Both the position numbers and the translations under genes were made by a program. Shown here piece by piece: positions 7,968 to 16,095 of a stretch of DNA of 62,306 nt. Source of the stretch: Streptomyces ureilyticus (GTDB lineage: Bacteria; Actinomycetota; Actinomycetes; Streptomycetales; Streptomycetaceae); contig NZ_JAAKZX010000030.1 of assembly GCF_011045025.1 (NCBI RefSeq), forward strand, positions 1 through 62,306, in the 5' to 3' direction. The notes under the pieces are model-generated. The model was given only the letters and a program-made list of their open reading frames with translations. It did no database searches and was not told where the DNA came from. Positions within the stretch are counted from its first letter, which is position 1, and every line of letters starts with the position of its first letter.

Positions 7968-9229
7968 ACGCGCAGTCCTTTCGCGGCGCCGGCGGTGCCG
8001 AGCCGTTGTTCGTGTAGTTCGGTGAACAGGGCTTCCCAGCGCGGGTGTACGGCGTCCGGGCCGTACGAGGCGGCCGTCAGCACGGCCGCGACACCCATTT
8101 CCGAACGCAGCGACTCGTCGGCCATCAGCTTGGCCATGGCCTGGGCGAGCGCGTCCGGGTCCTCCGGCGGAACCAGCAGCCCGTCCACTCCGTGCGTGAG
8201 CACATCGGAGGGCCCGGTCGGGCAGTCGAAGCTCACCACGGGCAGCGCGTGGCTCATCGCCTCGATCATCACCATCGGCAGGCCCTCGAAGCGTGAACTG
8301 AGCACGTAGAACGAGGCCTTGGCGAGTTCGTCGTCCAGCCGGTCGGTGTGGCCCATCAGGAACACATGGTTGTAGAGGTGGTGCTCCTCGATGAGGGCCC
8401 GCAGCTCGGCCTTCTTCTCGCCGCTGCCGTAGATCCTCAACTGCCAGTCGGGGTACGTCTCGACGAGCTTCGACCATGCCTCGATGAGCATGTCGAAGCC
8501 CTTCTGCGGGAACAGCCGCCCGGCCGCCACGGCGATCTTCGCGTGATGGTCGGAGGCGACCTGGTCGAGCGAGTGCACGGCATTGGGTATGCGTACGACC
8601 CTGGTGCCGGGCAGCAGTTGCTCGTACTCCTGGCGGTCCGGCTCCGTCAGGACGGCGACCGCGTCGAAGCTCGGGTAGGTCTCCCGGATGCGCTGTTGCA
8701 CATCACGCTTGTGCGTGCCGTGGTTCATGTGCTCCTGGGCGACACGGACCACGCCGCCCGTCGCGTGCTGCGCGGCCAGGAAGTTGAGCGCGGGCCGCGT
8801 GGTCACCAGGACGCCGTCCCGCAGCGTGGACAGGTACGCGATGAGCTGCTCCTCGACGTACCGGTTGAAGTACCGGTAGCCGAACTCGCCCGCGGGGATG
8901 TGCTTCCCGGGCCGTTCGAGCAGCCTGGCCCGGCGCCGGTCGTGCCAGCGACCGGCGACGCCGGGCGGCGGGGTGTACGCGCCCTCCCGCAGGTCGACGA
9001 CGGTGGAGACCGTCACCCGGGGGTCGAGCGGGAACTGGATGTCCTTGCGGCGGCGCAGCGCACTCACCAGCTCGACGTCCCAGCCCGCCCGCACAAGGGA
9101 GTTGGCCTGGTTCATCACCGTGCGGATGGTGCCGCCGCGGCCGTACGCGTGCAAGAGCAGATAGCGGACCTTCGGACGCTTTGGGGCCTCGTGCGCCGTA
9201 AGTCGGGGGGCCTGATTCCGGACGTTCAT
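7964..9229 (-). CDS. Glycosyltransferase family 4 protein in sulfation operon
   Basis: Retaining GT-B glycosyltransferase of 421 residues. The N-terminal domain opens with KVRYLLLHAYGRGGTIRTV, the usual glycine-rich acceptor-side loop, and the C-terminal domain contains AAGRLFPQKGFDMLIEAW near residue 240 and the donor E-x7-E region SSRFEGLPMVMIEAMSHALPVV near 320. No signal peptide or membrane span, so it acts on the cytosolic face, as for envelope glycan or glycolipid assembly. Its start at 9229 overlaps the stop of the upstream unknown gene (ATGA). Being between a sulfotransferase and PAPS-synthesis genes suggests it builds the sugar acceptor that is sulfated; the sugar is unknown. Confidence 0.88.
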   Translation of the reverse strand: MNVRNQAPRLTAHEAPKRPKVRYLLLHAYGRGGTIRTVMNQANSLVRAGWDVELVSALRRRKDIQFPLDPRVTVSTVVDLREGAYTPPPGVAGRWHDRRRARLLERPGKHIPAGEFGYRYFNRYVEEQLIAYLSTLRDGVLVTTRPALNFLAAQHATGGVVRVAQEHMNHGTHKRDVQQRIRETYPSFDAVAVLTEPDRQEYEQLLPGTRVVRIPNAVHSLDQVASDHHAKIAVAAGRLFPQKGFDMLIEAWSKLVETYPDWQLRIYGSGEKKAELRALIEEHHLYNHVFLMGHTDRLDDELAKASFYVLSSRFEGLPMVMIEAMSHALPVVSFDCPTGPSDVLTHGVDGLLVPPEDPDALAQAMAKLMADESLRSEMGVAAVLTAASYGPDAVHPRWEALFTELHEQRLGTAGAAKGLRV

Positions 9230-9678
9230 ATCGCCTCTCCCGCAAGGGATTCCGGACGGCATTCCAGCGACAGGTTGTCCTTGACCGTGTAGTACGGACG
9301 GACACTCAGGCCGCTCACCCGCTGCTCGGGGAACACCATGATCTTCTTCTTGCCGCGGATGTCGTCGAGCTGCCGCCCGACGCGCAACTCCGCCTCGCCG
9401 TCGGTGAGATGGATGTCCCACTCCTCGATCTCCCCGCCGGCTTCCGCGTCACGATCGGCAAGGTCGGAACGGCCGGCCAGGTCGGCTATGGGCAGCTCGC
9501 TCTCGAAGCGGTCACCCTTCACACGCGCGTCGTACCGCAGCCGATGGTCGGTCCCACGCAGCACGAGCAGCAGCCGCCAGCCGTCGGCGCTGTCCGCGGC
9601 CCGGCCGTGGATGCGGCCCACGAGGCGGATACGACCGTCACGCGGCCAGACCTCGTCAACCTCGGCGTGCGGCTTCAT
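9226..9678 (-). CDS. Unknown beta-rich protein of sulfation operon
   Basis: 150 residues, no family I can name. The sequence is rich in alternating charged/hydrophobic strands (for example GRIRLVGRIHGR near residue 15, GWRLLLVLRG near 33, ELRVGRQLDDIRGKKKIMV near 97), suggesting a beta-sandwich, with no signal peptide or transmembrane segment. It resembles the small strand-rich domains that accompany teichoic-acid/glycan transferases, but this is only an impression. It overlaps both neighbours by ATGA (9226-9229 and 9675-9678), so it is made in step with the sulfotransferase and glycosyltransferase and may be an accessory to one of them. Confidence 0.7.
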   Translation of the reverse strand: MKPHAEVDEVWPRDGRIRLVGRIHGRAADSADGWRLLLVLRGTDHRLRYDARVKGDRFESELPIADLAGRSDLADRDAEAGGEIEEWDIHLTDGEAELRVGRQLDDIRGKKKIMVFPEQRVSGLSVRPYYTVKDNLSLECRPESLAGEAI

Positions 9679-10574
9679 GACACATAACCCCAGGACGTAC
9701 ACATGGGGCGCAGCAGCTCGGGAACCTCGTCGTCCTTCGGCAGCGCACGTCCCGCCTGCACCTGACCGGACTTGATCTTGTCGCGCCAGTCCCCGAGCCC
9801 CTTGACCACCTGCGAGTCGTCCTTCTTGCCGTACTCGAGCATCGACGGCTCGAAGTCCACATCGAGGAACCCGCACAGGCTCCGCATCTCCTTCTCCGGA
9901 TCGGCGGTGATGTCCTCGTAGCGCACGGTGTGGCCGCCGGTGATGCCCTGACGGGCCTTCTCCACGGCCTTCATATAGCGCAGCGCGTCGGCCGCCGCCT
10001 CGTCGTAGGTGCGCTTCTCGGGGTCGCCCTCGTGCCAGGACTTGGCGATGGACACCGGGTGGCGGAACAGGAAGACGAAGCGGGCGTCGGGCCAGCAGTC
10101 CTGGATGCGCTGGTAGACGAACGCGTTGCTCGGCGTCTTCTCGACGAGGAAATCCTTGCCCGATTTGGCCAGTTCGCGGTGCAGCACCCGGTCCCACAGC
10201 AGATGCTCCAGATCGCCGCGCTCCAGGTCGAGGGCGCTCATGGCGCGCTGCGACAGCTTGCTGCCGTAGCCGACCTCGAGTCGGCGGATGTGCGTCTCGT
10301 GCGGGGAGTGCAGCCGCGAATGCGCGTTCAGGAGCATCCGCAGGAGAGTCGAGCCGGAGCGCACGGGCGACATGATGAAGACCGGCTGCCGCAGCAGTCG
10401 GTCGGTCTCCAGGTCCTCGGCCGTGGGGCGTCGGTACACCGGCGTGGGCCGCTTGGCGGTTTTCGCCGGAGCGGCCTTCGGCTGCTTCGGCACGGCGGGG
10501 GCGGTAGGCGCCCTGTGCACCTGGAGGCCGGTGGTGGCGGTGAGCGCCCGGTTGAGATTGCGCATCAGACTCAT
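9675..10574 (-). CDS. PAPS-dependent sulfotransferase
   Basis: 299 residues; first gene of the operon. The 5'-phosphosulfate binding loop SPVRSGSTLLRMLL is at about 69-82, and the 3'-phosphate motif FVFLFRHPVSIAKSW at about 166-180, both hallmarks of the sulfotransferase family (Sulfotransfer_1/3). EKTPSNAFVY near 145 is also typical. The N-terminal 60 residues are Pro/Ala/Lys-rich and probably a flexible linker; there is no signal peptide, in line with use of cytosolic PAPS. With CysC, CysD and CysN downstream in the same transcript it forms a complete sulfate-activation and transfer unit. The acceptor is unknown. Confidence 0.9.
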   Translation of the reverse strand: MSLMRNLNRALTATTGLQVHRAPTAPAVPKQPKAAPAKTAKRPTPVYRRPTAEDLETDRLLRQPVFIMSPVRSGSTLLRMLLNAHSRLHSPHETHIRRLEVGYGSKLSQRAMSALDLERGDLEHLLWDRVLHRELAKSGKDFLVEKTPSNAFVYQRIQDCWPDARFVFLFRHPVSIAKSWHEGDPEKRTYDEAAADALRYMKAVEKARQGITGGHTVRYEDITADPEKEMRSLCGFLDVDFEPSMLEYGKKDDSQVVKGLGDWRDKIKSGQVQAGRALPKDDEVPELLRPMCTSWGYVS

Positions 10575-10678
10575 GCGTCGCAAGCCTAGGTAAGAAATAT
10601 GAGAAGAGGCTAGGAGCGGACTGAGCGTTGCCCGAGCTGAGGTTAATGTGACGCAACTCACGCTGCCACATGTTTCGT

Positions 10679-11512
10679 TCAGATTTCGGACAGCCCGGCC
10701 GGTACTCCCGCAAAGGCGGCACCCGCGTCCCGCAGCCGCTCGTGCAGTGCGCGGAAGACGGCCGCCGAGCGGGCCCCCGGCCAGTCCGGCGGCAGCAGCG
10801 CGGGCGGCAGTCCGGGATCGGCGTACGGGAGATGGCGCCAGGAGTCGAGGGCGAGCAGATAGTCCCGGTACGCCTCCTCGGGAGGGGTGTCCTGCCGCGC
10901 CTCCCAGGCGTGCAGCACGCGCGCGTGGCGGTCCAGAAACTCCTCGTGCTGCTTGGCGATCGACGCCAAATCCCACCAGCGCGCCACCGCCTCGGCCGTC
11001 GCCGCGAAGCCCAGGTGCTCGCCGCGGAACAGCTCCACATACGCGTCGAGACGCAGCCGTTCCAACGTATGACGGGTCTCTTCGGAGAGGCGGGCCGGCG
11101 CCAACCACACCCCGGGAGCGGCCGTTCCGAAGCCGAGGCCCGCGAGCCGGGAGCGCAGTACATGCCGCTTCCGTCGCTCGGACTCCGGCACGGAGAACAC
11201 CGCGAGCACCCAGTCGTCGTCCTCGGGGGGCGCCGCCGCGTAGACCCGCCGATCGCCGTCCTCGAGCAACTGCCGTGCGTCCGGTGACAGTTCGTACCCG
11301 GCCGCACCCGTCGCCGTACGCGCCGACAGAAGCAGCCCGCGGCGTTTGAGCCGGGACACGGACGACCGTACGGACGGCGCGTCCACGCCGGCCGCGGCCA
11401 GCAGCCGGATCAGCTCGGCGACCGGTACGGGACCGGGGACGTGGCGGCCGTACGCGCCGTAGAAGGTGACGATGAGGGACCGGGGGGCGTGCTGCTCGGA
11501 CACGTTGATCAT
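10679..11512 (-). CDS. PaaX family transcriptional repressor
   Basis: 277 residues. N-terminal winged helix (residues about 10-80, SLIVTFYGAYGRHVPGPV then PSVRSSVSRLKRRGLL) and the PaaX central and C-terminal domains (WVLAVFSVPESERRKRHVLR, RWWDLASIAKQHEEFL, YRDYLLALDSWRHLPYADPGLPPALLP). PaaX proteins repress aromatic-CoA catabolic genes and are released by an aryl-CoA thioester. It lies 15 bp after the aromatic acid-CoA ligase gene on the same strand, so the repressor is probably co-transcribed with the enzyme that makes its inducer. Likely target sites are the matching elements at 1893-1920 and 13301-13317. Confidence 0.9.
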   Translation of the reverse strand: MINVSEQHAPRSLIVTFYGAYGRHVPGPVPVAELIRLLAAAGVDAPSVRSSVSRLKRRGLLLSARTATGAAGYELSPDARQLLEDGDRRVYAAAPPEDDDWVLAVFSVPESERRKRHVLRSRLAGLGFGTAAPGVWLAPARLSEETRHTLERLRLDAYVELFRGEHLGFAATAEAVARWWDLASIAKQHEEFLDRHARVLHAWEARQDTPPEEAYRDYLLALDSWRHLPYADPGLPPALLPPDWPGARSAAVFRALHERLRDAGAAFAGVPAGLSEI

Positions 11513-11527
11513 TCTAGATCGTCGGCA

Positions 11528-13246
11528 TCATGCCAGGTCACCATGCGTGGACCGGAGATCGCTTTCCGTGCCCCCGGAACTGTCTTCCGTATGGCCCGGG
11601 TTGACGCCCGTACGCAATCGGTAGCGCTGAAGCTTCCCCGTCGCCGTCCGCGGCAGCGCGTCCATGAAGACGATCCGGCGCGGGCATTTGTACGGCGCCA
11701 GCTCGGCCTTGACGAAGGCGCGCAGCGCCTCGGGGTCCCGGCGCGCACCGGCCCGCAGTACCGCGTACGCCACCACGGTCTGGCCCCGGATCTCGTCGGG
11801 CAGCCCGACGACCGCCGTCTCCACCACGTCCGGGTGACGCAGCAGCGCGTCCTCGACCTCCGGGCCGGCGATGTTGTACCCGGCGGAAATGATCATGTCG
11901 TCCGCGCGCGCGACATAGCGGAAGTACCCGTCGGCGTCCCGGACATATGTGTCGCTGGTGATGTTCCAGCCGTCGCGTACGTACTCCGACTGCCGTGGGT
12001 CGGCGAGATAACGGCAGCCGACCGGGCCGCGCACGGCCAGCAGTCCGGGCTCGCCGTCGGGCACGGGCTCGCCGTTCTCGTCCTGCACGCGCGCGTGCCA
12101 CCCCGGTACCGGAACGCCCGTGGCCCCCGGACGAATGTCGTCGTCGGCCGCGGAGATGAAGATGTGCAGCAGCTCGGTGGCGCCTATGCCGTTGATGAGG
12201 CGCAGTCCGGTGCGCTGGTGCCAGGTCTGCCAGGTGGCGGCGGGCAGGTTCTCGCCCGCTGACACACAGCGCCTGAGCGAGGAGATGTCGTACGAGTCCA
12301 GCTCCTCCAGCATCGCGCGGTACGCGGTCGGCGCGGTGAACAGTACGGACACGCGGTGCTCGGCGATCGCGGGCAGCAGCTGCTTGGGGCCCGCCTGTTC
12401 GAGCAGCAGCGCGCTGGCGCCCGCGCGCATCGGGAAGACGACCAGGCCGCCGAGCCCGAAGGTGAAGCCGAGCGGGGGACTGCCGGCGAAGACGTCGTCG
12501 GCGTGCGGCCGCAGCACGTGCTCGGAGAAGGTGTCCGCTATCGCCAGGACGTCACGGTGGAAGTGCATACAGCCCTTGGGGCGGCCGGTGGTGCCGGACG
12601 TGAACGCGATGAGGGCGACGTCGTCGGCGGCGGTGTCCACGGCGAGGTACGGCTCGTCGGGGGTTCCGGGGCTCACCCGGCGCTGTATTCGGTGCAGCAG
12701 GTCGTCGGGGGCGTCCCCGCCGTACGTCGTGATCCGCAGCCCGGGGATCTCCGCCTTCGCGAGGTCGTCCACGGAGCGGATGTCGCACAGCGCGTGCCCG
12801 ACCCGCGCGATCTCGCACATGGTGGCCAGCTCGTGCGGGCGCTGCTGGGCGAGCACGGTGACGGCGACCGCGCCCGCCTTCAGGACGGCCAGCCAGCACG
12901 CGGCCAGCCAGGGCGTGGTGGGCCCGCGCAGCAGGACACGGTTGCCGGGCACCACGCCGAGCTCGGAGGTCAGTACGTGCGCGATCCGGTCCACTCGGGT
13001 GCGCAGATCGCCGTACGTCCATGAGTCGCCGGACGGCGTACGGAAGACGGGGCGGCCCGGGGTGACGTGGTCGAGGAGCTCGGCGGCGCAGTTCAGCCGT
13101 TCGGGGTAATGAAGCCCTGGGAGGTCGAAGCGGAGCTCGGGCCACTGGCCGGGGGGTGGGAGATGGTCGCGGGCGAACGTGTCGACGTGGGCCGAGGTCG
13201 TCGGCCGTCCGGTGTCGATGGCGTCCCTGGAGTCCGTGTGTTCCAT
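11528..13246 (-). CDS. Aromatic acid-CoA ligase (2-aminobenzoate-CoA ligase-like)
   Basis: ANL-superfamily adenylating enzyme, 572 residues, activating an aromatic acid to its CoA thioester. The N-terminal DTFARDHLPPPGQWPEL is characteristic of 2-aminobenzoate/benzoate-CoA ligases. The P-loop IAFTSGTTGRPKGCMHFHRD is near residue 215, GATELLHIF near 348 and the A8-A10 region SAGYNIAGPEVEDALLRH plus PRTATGKLQR near 535 with the catalytic lysine. ATG at 13246. It is divergent from the acyl-CoA dehydrogenase gene across a 156-bp promoter region that holds a PaaX-like site. A short non-conserved tail follows the catalytic lysine. Salicylate is an alternative substrate. Confidence 0.88.
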   Translation of the reverse strand: MEHTDSRDAIDTGRPTTSAHVDTFARDHLPPPGQWPELRFDLPGLHYPERLNCAAELLDHVTPGRPVFRTPSGDSWTYGDLRTRVDRIAHVLTSELGVVPGNRVLLRGPTTPWLAACWLAVLKAGAVAVTVLAQQRPHELATMCEIARVGHALCDIRSVDDLAKAEIPGLRITTYGGDAPDDLLHRIQRRVSPGTPDEPYLAVDTAADDVALIAFTSGTTGRPKGCMHFHRDVLAIADTFSEHVLRPHADDVFAGSPPLGFTFGLGGLVVFPMRAGASALLLEQAGPKQLLPAIAEHRVSVLFTAPTAYRAMLEELDSYDISSLRRCVSAGENLPAATWQTWHQRTGLRLINGIGATELLHIFISAADDDIRPGATGVPVPGWHARVQDENGEPVPDGEPGLLAVRGPVGCRYLADPRQSEYVRDGWNITSDTYVRDADGYFRYVARADDMIISAGYNIAGPEVEDALLRHPDVVETAVVGLPDEIRGQTVVAYAVLRAGARRDPEALRAFVKAELAPYKCPRRIVFMDALPRTATGKLQRYRLRTGVNPGHTEDSSGGTESDLRSTHGDLA

Positions 13247-13300
13247 GGCGGTTCGCCCCCTGTGTCGTGGTGGGCTCGCGCATCGAGCGTATCGTGTTGG

Positions 13301-13317
13301 TGACGACAGTCAACGAT
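13301..13317. promoter_or_regulatory. Candidate PaaX operator, ligase/dehydrogenase side
   Basis: Second copy of TGACGACAGTCAA followed by CGAT, located between the divergent ligase (start 13246) and acyl-CoA dehydrogenase (start 13403) genes. ATCGTG at 13291 and CAACGAT at 13311 give it some dyad symmetry. A single site here could control both divergent transcripts. Confidence 0.6.
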
Positions 13318-13402
13318 CCGCGATAGCCTTGAGGAGTGGCCCGACTGGGGGGCGTTCGGCATGACCCGCCGGGCGGGCCCTGGGGGAGAAGGGACCGGCG
13401 CA

Positions 13403-14581
13403 ATGACCGCATTCTCGCTCGATCCGGAACAATCCGCCTGGTGCGCGAAGCTACGGGCCGTCGCCGCCGACGTCCTGCGCCCCCTCGCCGAGAAGGGCGA
13501 ACCGGGCCACGTCAACCGCCCGCTCCTCGCAGAACTGGCCCAACTAGGCCTTCTTAAACGCCTGTTCACCTCCGGCGCCCTCGATCTGTGCCTGATGCGC
13601 GAGTCCCTCGCGTACACCTGCACGGAAGCGGAGACAGCCCTGGCTCTCCAGGGCCTGGGCGCCCACCCCGTCCACGCGTACGGAACCCCGGCTCAGCGCG
13701 ACCGCTGGCTGCCACGCGTCGCCGAGGGCACGGCGGTGGCGGCCTTCGCCCTGAGCGAGCCGGGCGCGGGCTCGGACGCGGCGGCGCTGGCTCTGCGGGC
13801 GGAACCGGACACCTCGCCGCAGGCCGAACCCGACGGCGCTCACCAGTGGCGCCTCACCGGCGAGAAGTGCTGGATCTCCAACGCGCCCGAAGCCGACTTC
13901 TACACCGTCTTCGCCCGCACCACGCCCGACGCCGGCGCCCGCGGGGTGACCGCCTTCCTCGTGCCCGCCGACCGCCCCGGACTCACCGGCACCCCCCTCG
14001 ACATGCTCTCCCCGCACCCCATCGGCAGCCTCGCCTTCGACGCCGTACCGGTGAACGCGGGCGACATCCTCGGCGAACCCGACCGCGGCTTCCGCGTCGC
14101 GATGAACACCCTCAACCTGTTCCGCCCGAGCGTCGGCGCCTTCGCCGTCGGGATGGCCCAGGCCGCGCTGGACGCCACCCTCGCGCACACCGCGGGACGC
14201 GACGCGTTCGGCGGCAAGCTGAGCGACCTCCAGACGATCGCTCATCAAGTGGCCGAGATGGCCCAGCGGACGGAGGCGGCGCGCCTGATGGTCTACGCGG
14301 CGGCAGCGGCGTACGACGAAGGCGCCCCCGACGTCCCGAAACGCGCCGCGATGGCGAAGCTGCTCGCCACCGAGACGGCGCAGTACGTGGTCGACGCGGC
14401 CGTCCAACTGCACGGCGCACGCGCCCTGCGCCGCGGCCACCTCCTCGAACACCTCTACCGCGAGGTACGCGCCCCACGGATCTACGAGGGGGCGAGCGAG
14501 GTCCAACGGACGGTCATCGCAAAGGAGTTGTACAGGGAGCTGGCCAGCAGGGACCCGTACGCGGAGGAGGACCGCGCATGA
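13403..14581 (+). CDS. Acyl-CoA dehydrogenase family protein
   Basis: FAD-dependent dehydrogenase, 392 residues. Family signatures: AFALSEPGAGSDAAAL near residue 110, LTGEKCWISNAPEADFY near 145, GRDAFGGKLSDLQTIAHQVAEM near 265, and the C-terminal RAPRIYEGASEVQRTVIAKEL, which carries the usual FAD/adenine contacts. ATG 13403 follows a GGGAGAAGGGA stretch; an in-frame ATG at 13361 lacks one. The gene overlaps ridA by ATGA. Within the aromatic-CoA cluster it should desaturate an alicyclic CoA ester formed by the monooxygenase/reductase; which one cannot be read from sequence. Confidence 0.88.
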   Translation: MTAFSLDPEQSAWCAKLRAVAADVLRPLAEKGEPGHVNRPLLAELAQLGLLKRLFTSGALDLCLMRESLAYTCTEAETALALQGLGAHPVHAYGTPAQRDRWLPRVAEGTAVAAFALSEPGAGSDAAALALRAEPDTSPQAEPDGAHQWRLTGEKCWISNAPEADFYTVFARTTPDAGARGVTAFLVPADRPGLTGTPLDMLSPHPIGSLAFDAVPVNAGDILGEPDRGFRVAMNTLNLFRPSVGAFAVGMAQAALDATLAHTAGRDAFGGKLSDLQTIAHQVAEMAQRTEAARLMVYAAAAAYDEGAPDVPKRAAMAKLLATETAQYVVDAAVQLHGARALRRGHLLEHLYREVRAPRIYEGASEVQRTVIAKELYRELASRDPYAEEDRA

Positions 14582-14976
14582 CCACCGAGCGCATCAACCC
14601 ACCCGAACTTTCCCCGCCCACCGGCTTCTCCCACGCCGTCACCGCCACCGGCTCCCGCGTCGTCTACCTCGCCGGCCAGACCGCCCTGGACACCGAGGGC
14701 AAGGTCGTCGGCACCACACTCCCCGACCAGTTCGAACGCGCCCTGACCAACCTCCTGACCGCACTGCGCACCGCAGGAGGCGCCCCCGCCGACCTGGCCC
14801 GCGTCACCGTCTACACCACGGACGTGGCCGAGTACCGCACCCACGCCCCCGAACTCGGCCGCATCTGGCGCAAGTTGGCAGGCTCCGACTATCCGGCGAT
14901 GGCCGTTCTCGGAGTCGTACGCCTCTGGGACACACAGGCTTTGGTGGAACTGGACGGGGTCGCGGTCCTGTCATAG
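14578..14976 (+). CDS. RidA family enamine/imine deaminase
   Basis: 132 residues, normal length for the YjgF/YER057c/UK114 fold. Visible motifs are VVYLAGQTALDTEGKVVG near residue 28, the central ALTNLLTALRTAGGAPADLARVTVYTTD near 56-83, and the C-terminal ALVELDGVAVLS. The conserved arginine usually found in the RVTVYT/EI..A region is partly altered. RidA proteins hydrolyse reactive enamines and imines. Translational overlap with an acyl-CoA dehydrogenase in a putative anthranilate pathway makes a direct catabolic role attractive: deamination of the enamine 2-amino-5-oxocyclohex-1-enecarboxyl-CoA. This role is inference. Confidence 0.88.
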   Translation: MTTERINPPELSPPTGFSHAVTATGSRVVYLAGQTALDTEGKVVGTTLPDQFERALTNLLTALRTAGGAPADLARVTVYTTDVAEYRTHAPELGRIWRKLAGSDYPAMAVLGVVRLWDTQALVELDGVAVLS

Positions 14977-14986
14977 GCCACGGCGC

Positions 14987-15190
14987 TCACGCCGCGATGC
15001 TCAGGTGCTCCACCGGCGCACGGTGAGGCCCCACAACGCTGCCGTCAGGCAGTACCGCCCCCGTGTCGTCGAAGGCGATGGCGCCGTCGCACAGCAGGTA
15101 CCAGCCCTGCTCGGGGTGGGCGGCGACGATGTGTGCGGTGTCGCGGCCGGAGCGGTCGGACGACGGGCAGGAAGGCCGGTGAGTACACAT
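14987..15190 (-). CDS. DUF5999 small Cys-containing protein
   Basis: 67 residues, beginning MCTHRPSCPSSD and containing HPEQGWYLLCDGAIAFDDTG and LLPDG-type residues before VVGPHRAP. This matches the short DUF5999 proteins common in Streptomyces; function unknown. The two N-terminal cysteines plus histidine and the Cys in LLCDG could bind a metal. ATG at 15190. It converges on ridA with only 10 bp between the ends. No signal peptide. Confidence 0.8.
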   Translation of the reverse strand: MCTHRPSCPSSDRSGRDTAHIVAAHPEQGWYLLCDGAIAFDDTGAVLPDGSVVGPHRAPVEHLSIAA

Positions 15191-15366
15191 GGCGCACCTC
15201 CACGTGCGACGGGAGCGGTCGAGGCGACGTGGTCGCCGCCTCGTACACACAGACCATGCCCCGGCCGGGAACCCGGCGGAACCGCTGTCCGTGAAGCGTG
15301 ACAACACGCGGACATGCTTCGGACGTCCCCGGAACGGACGACACGGACTCGCCACCGAAGAAGTGA

Positions 15367-16017
<651 letters not shown>

Positions 16018-16046
16018 CGCCCCGCACGGACCTCGTCCACTGAACA

Positions 16047-16080
16047 TCCGGCCCGGAGACACCCCTGCCTCCGGGCCGGA
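16047..16080 (+). terminator. Hairpin after DUF6299 gene
   Basis: TCCGGCCCGGAG (16047-16058) pairs perfectly with CTCCGGGCCGGA (16069-16080) around a 10-nt loop, 30 bp after the DUF6299-like gene. AAGGAG at 16083-16088, immediately after it, is the ribosome site of the next gene. Confidence 0.75.
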
Positions 16081-16095
16081 AGCAAGGAGCACGGG

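Noticed and set aside
9226..11307. 693-codon minus-strand frame extending upstream of the unknown sulfation gene
   Set aside because: Only the last 150 codons are coding; the rest is the wrong frame of the sulfotransferase and PaaX genes.
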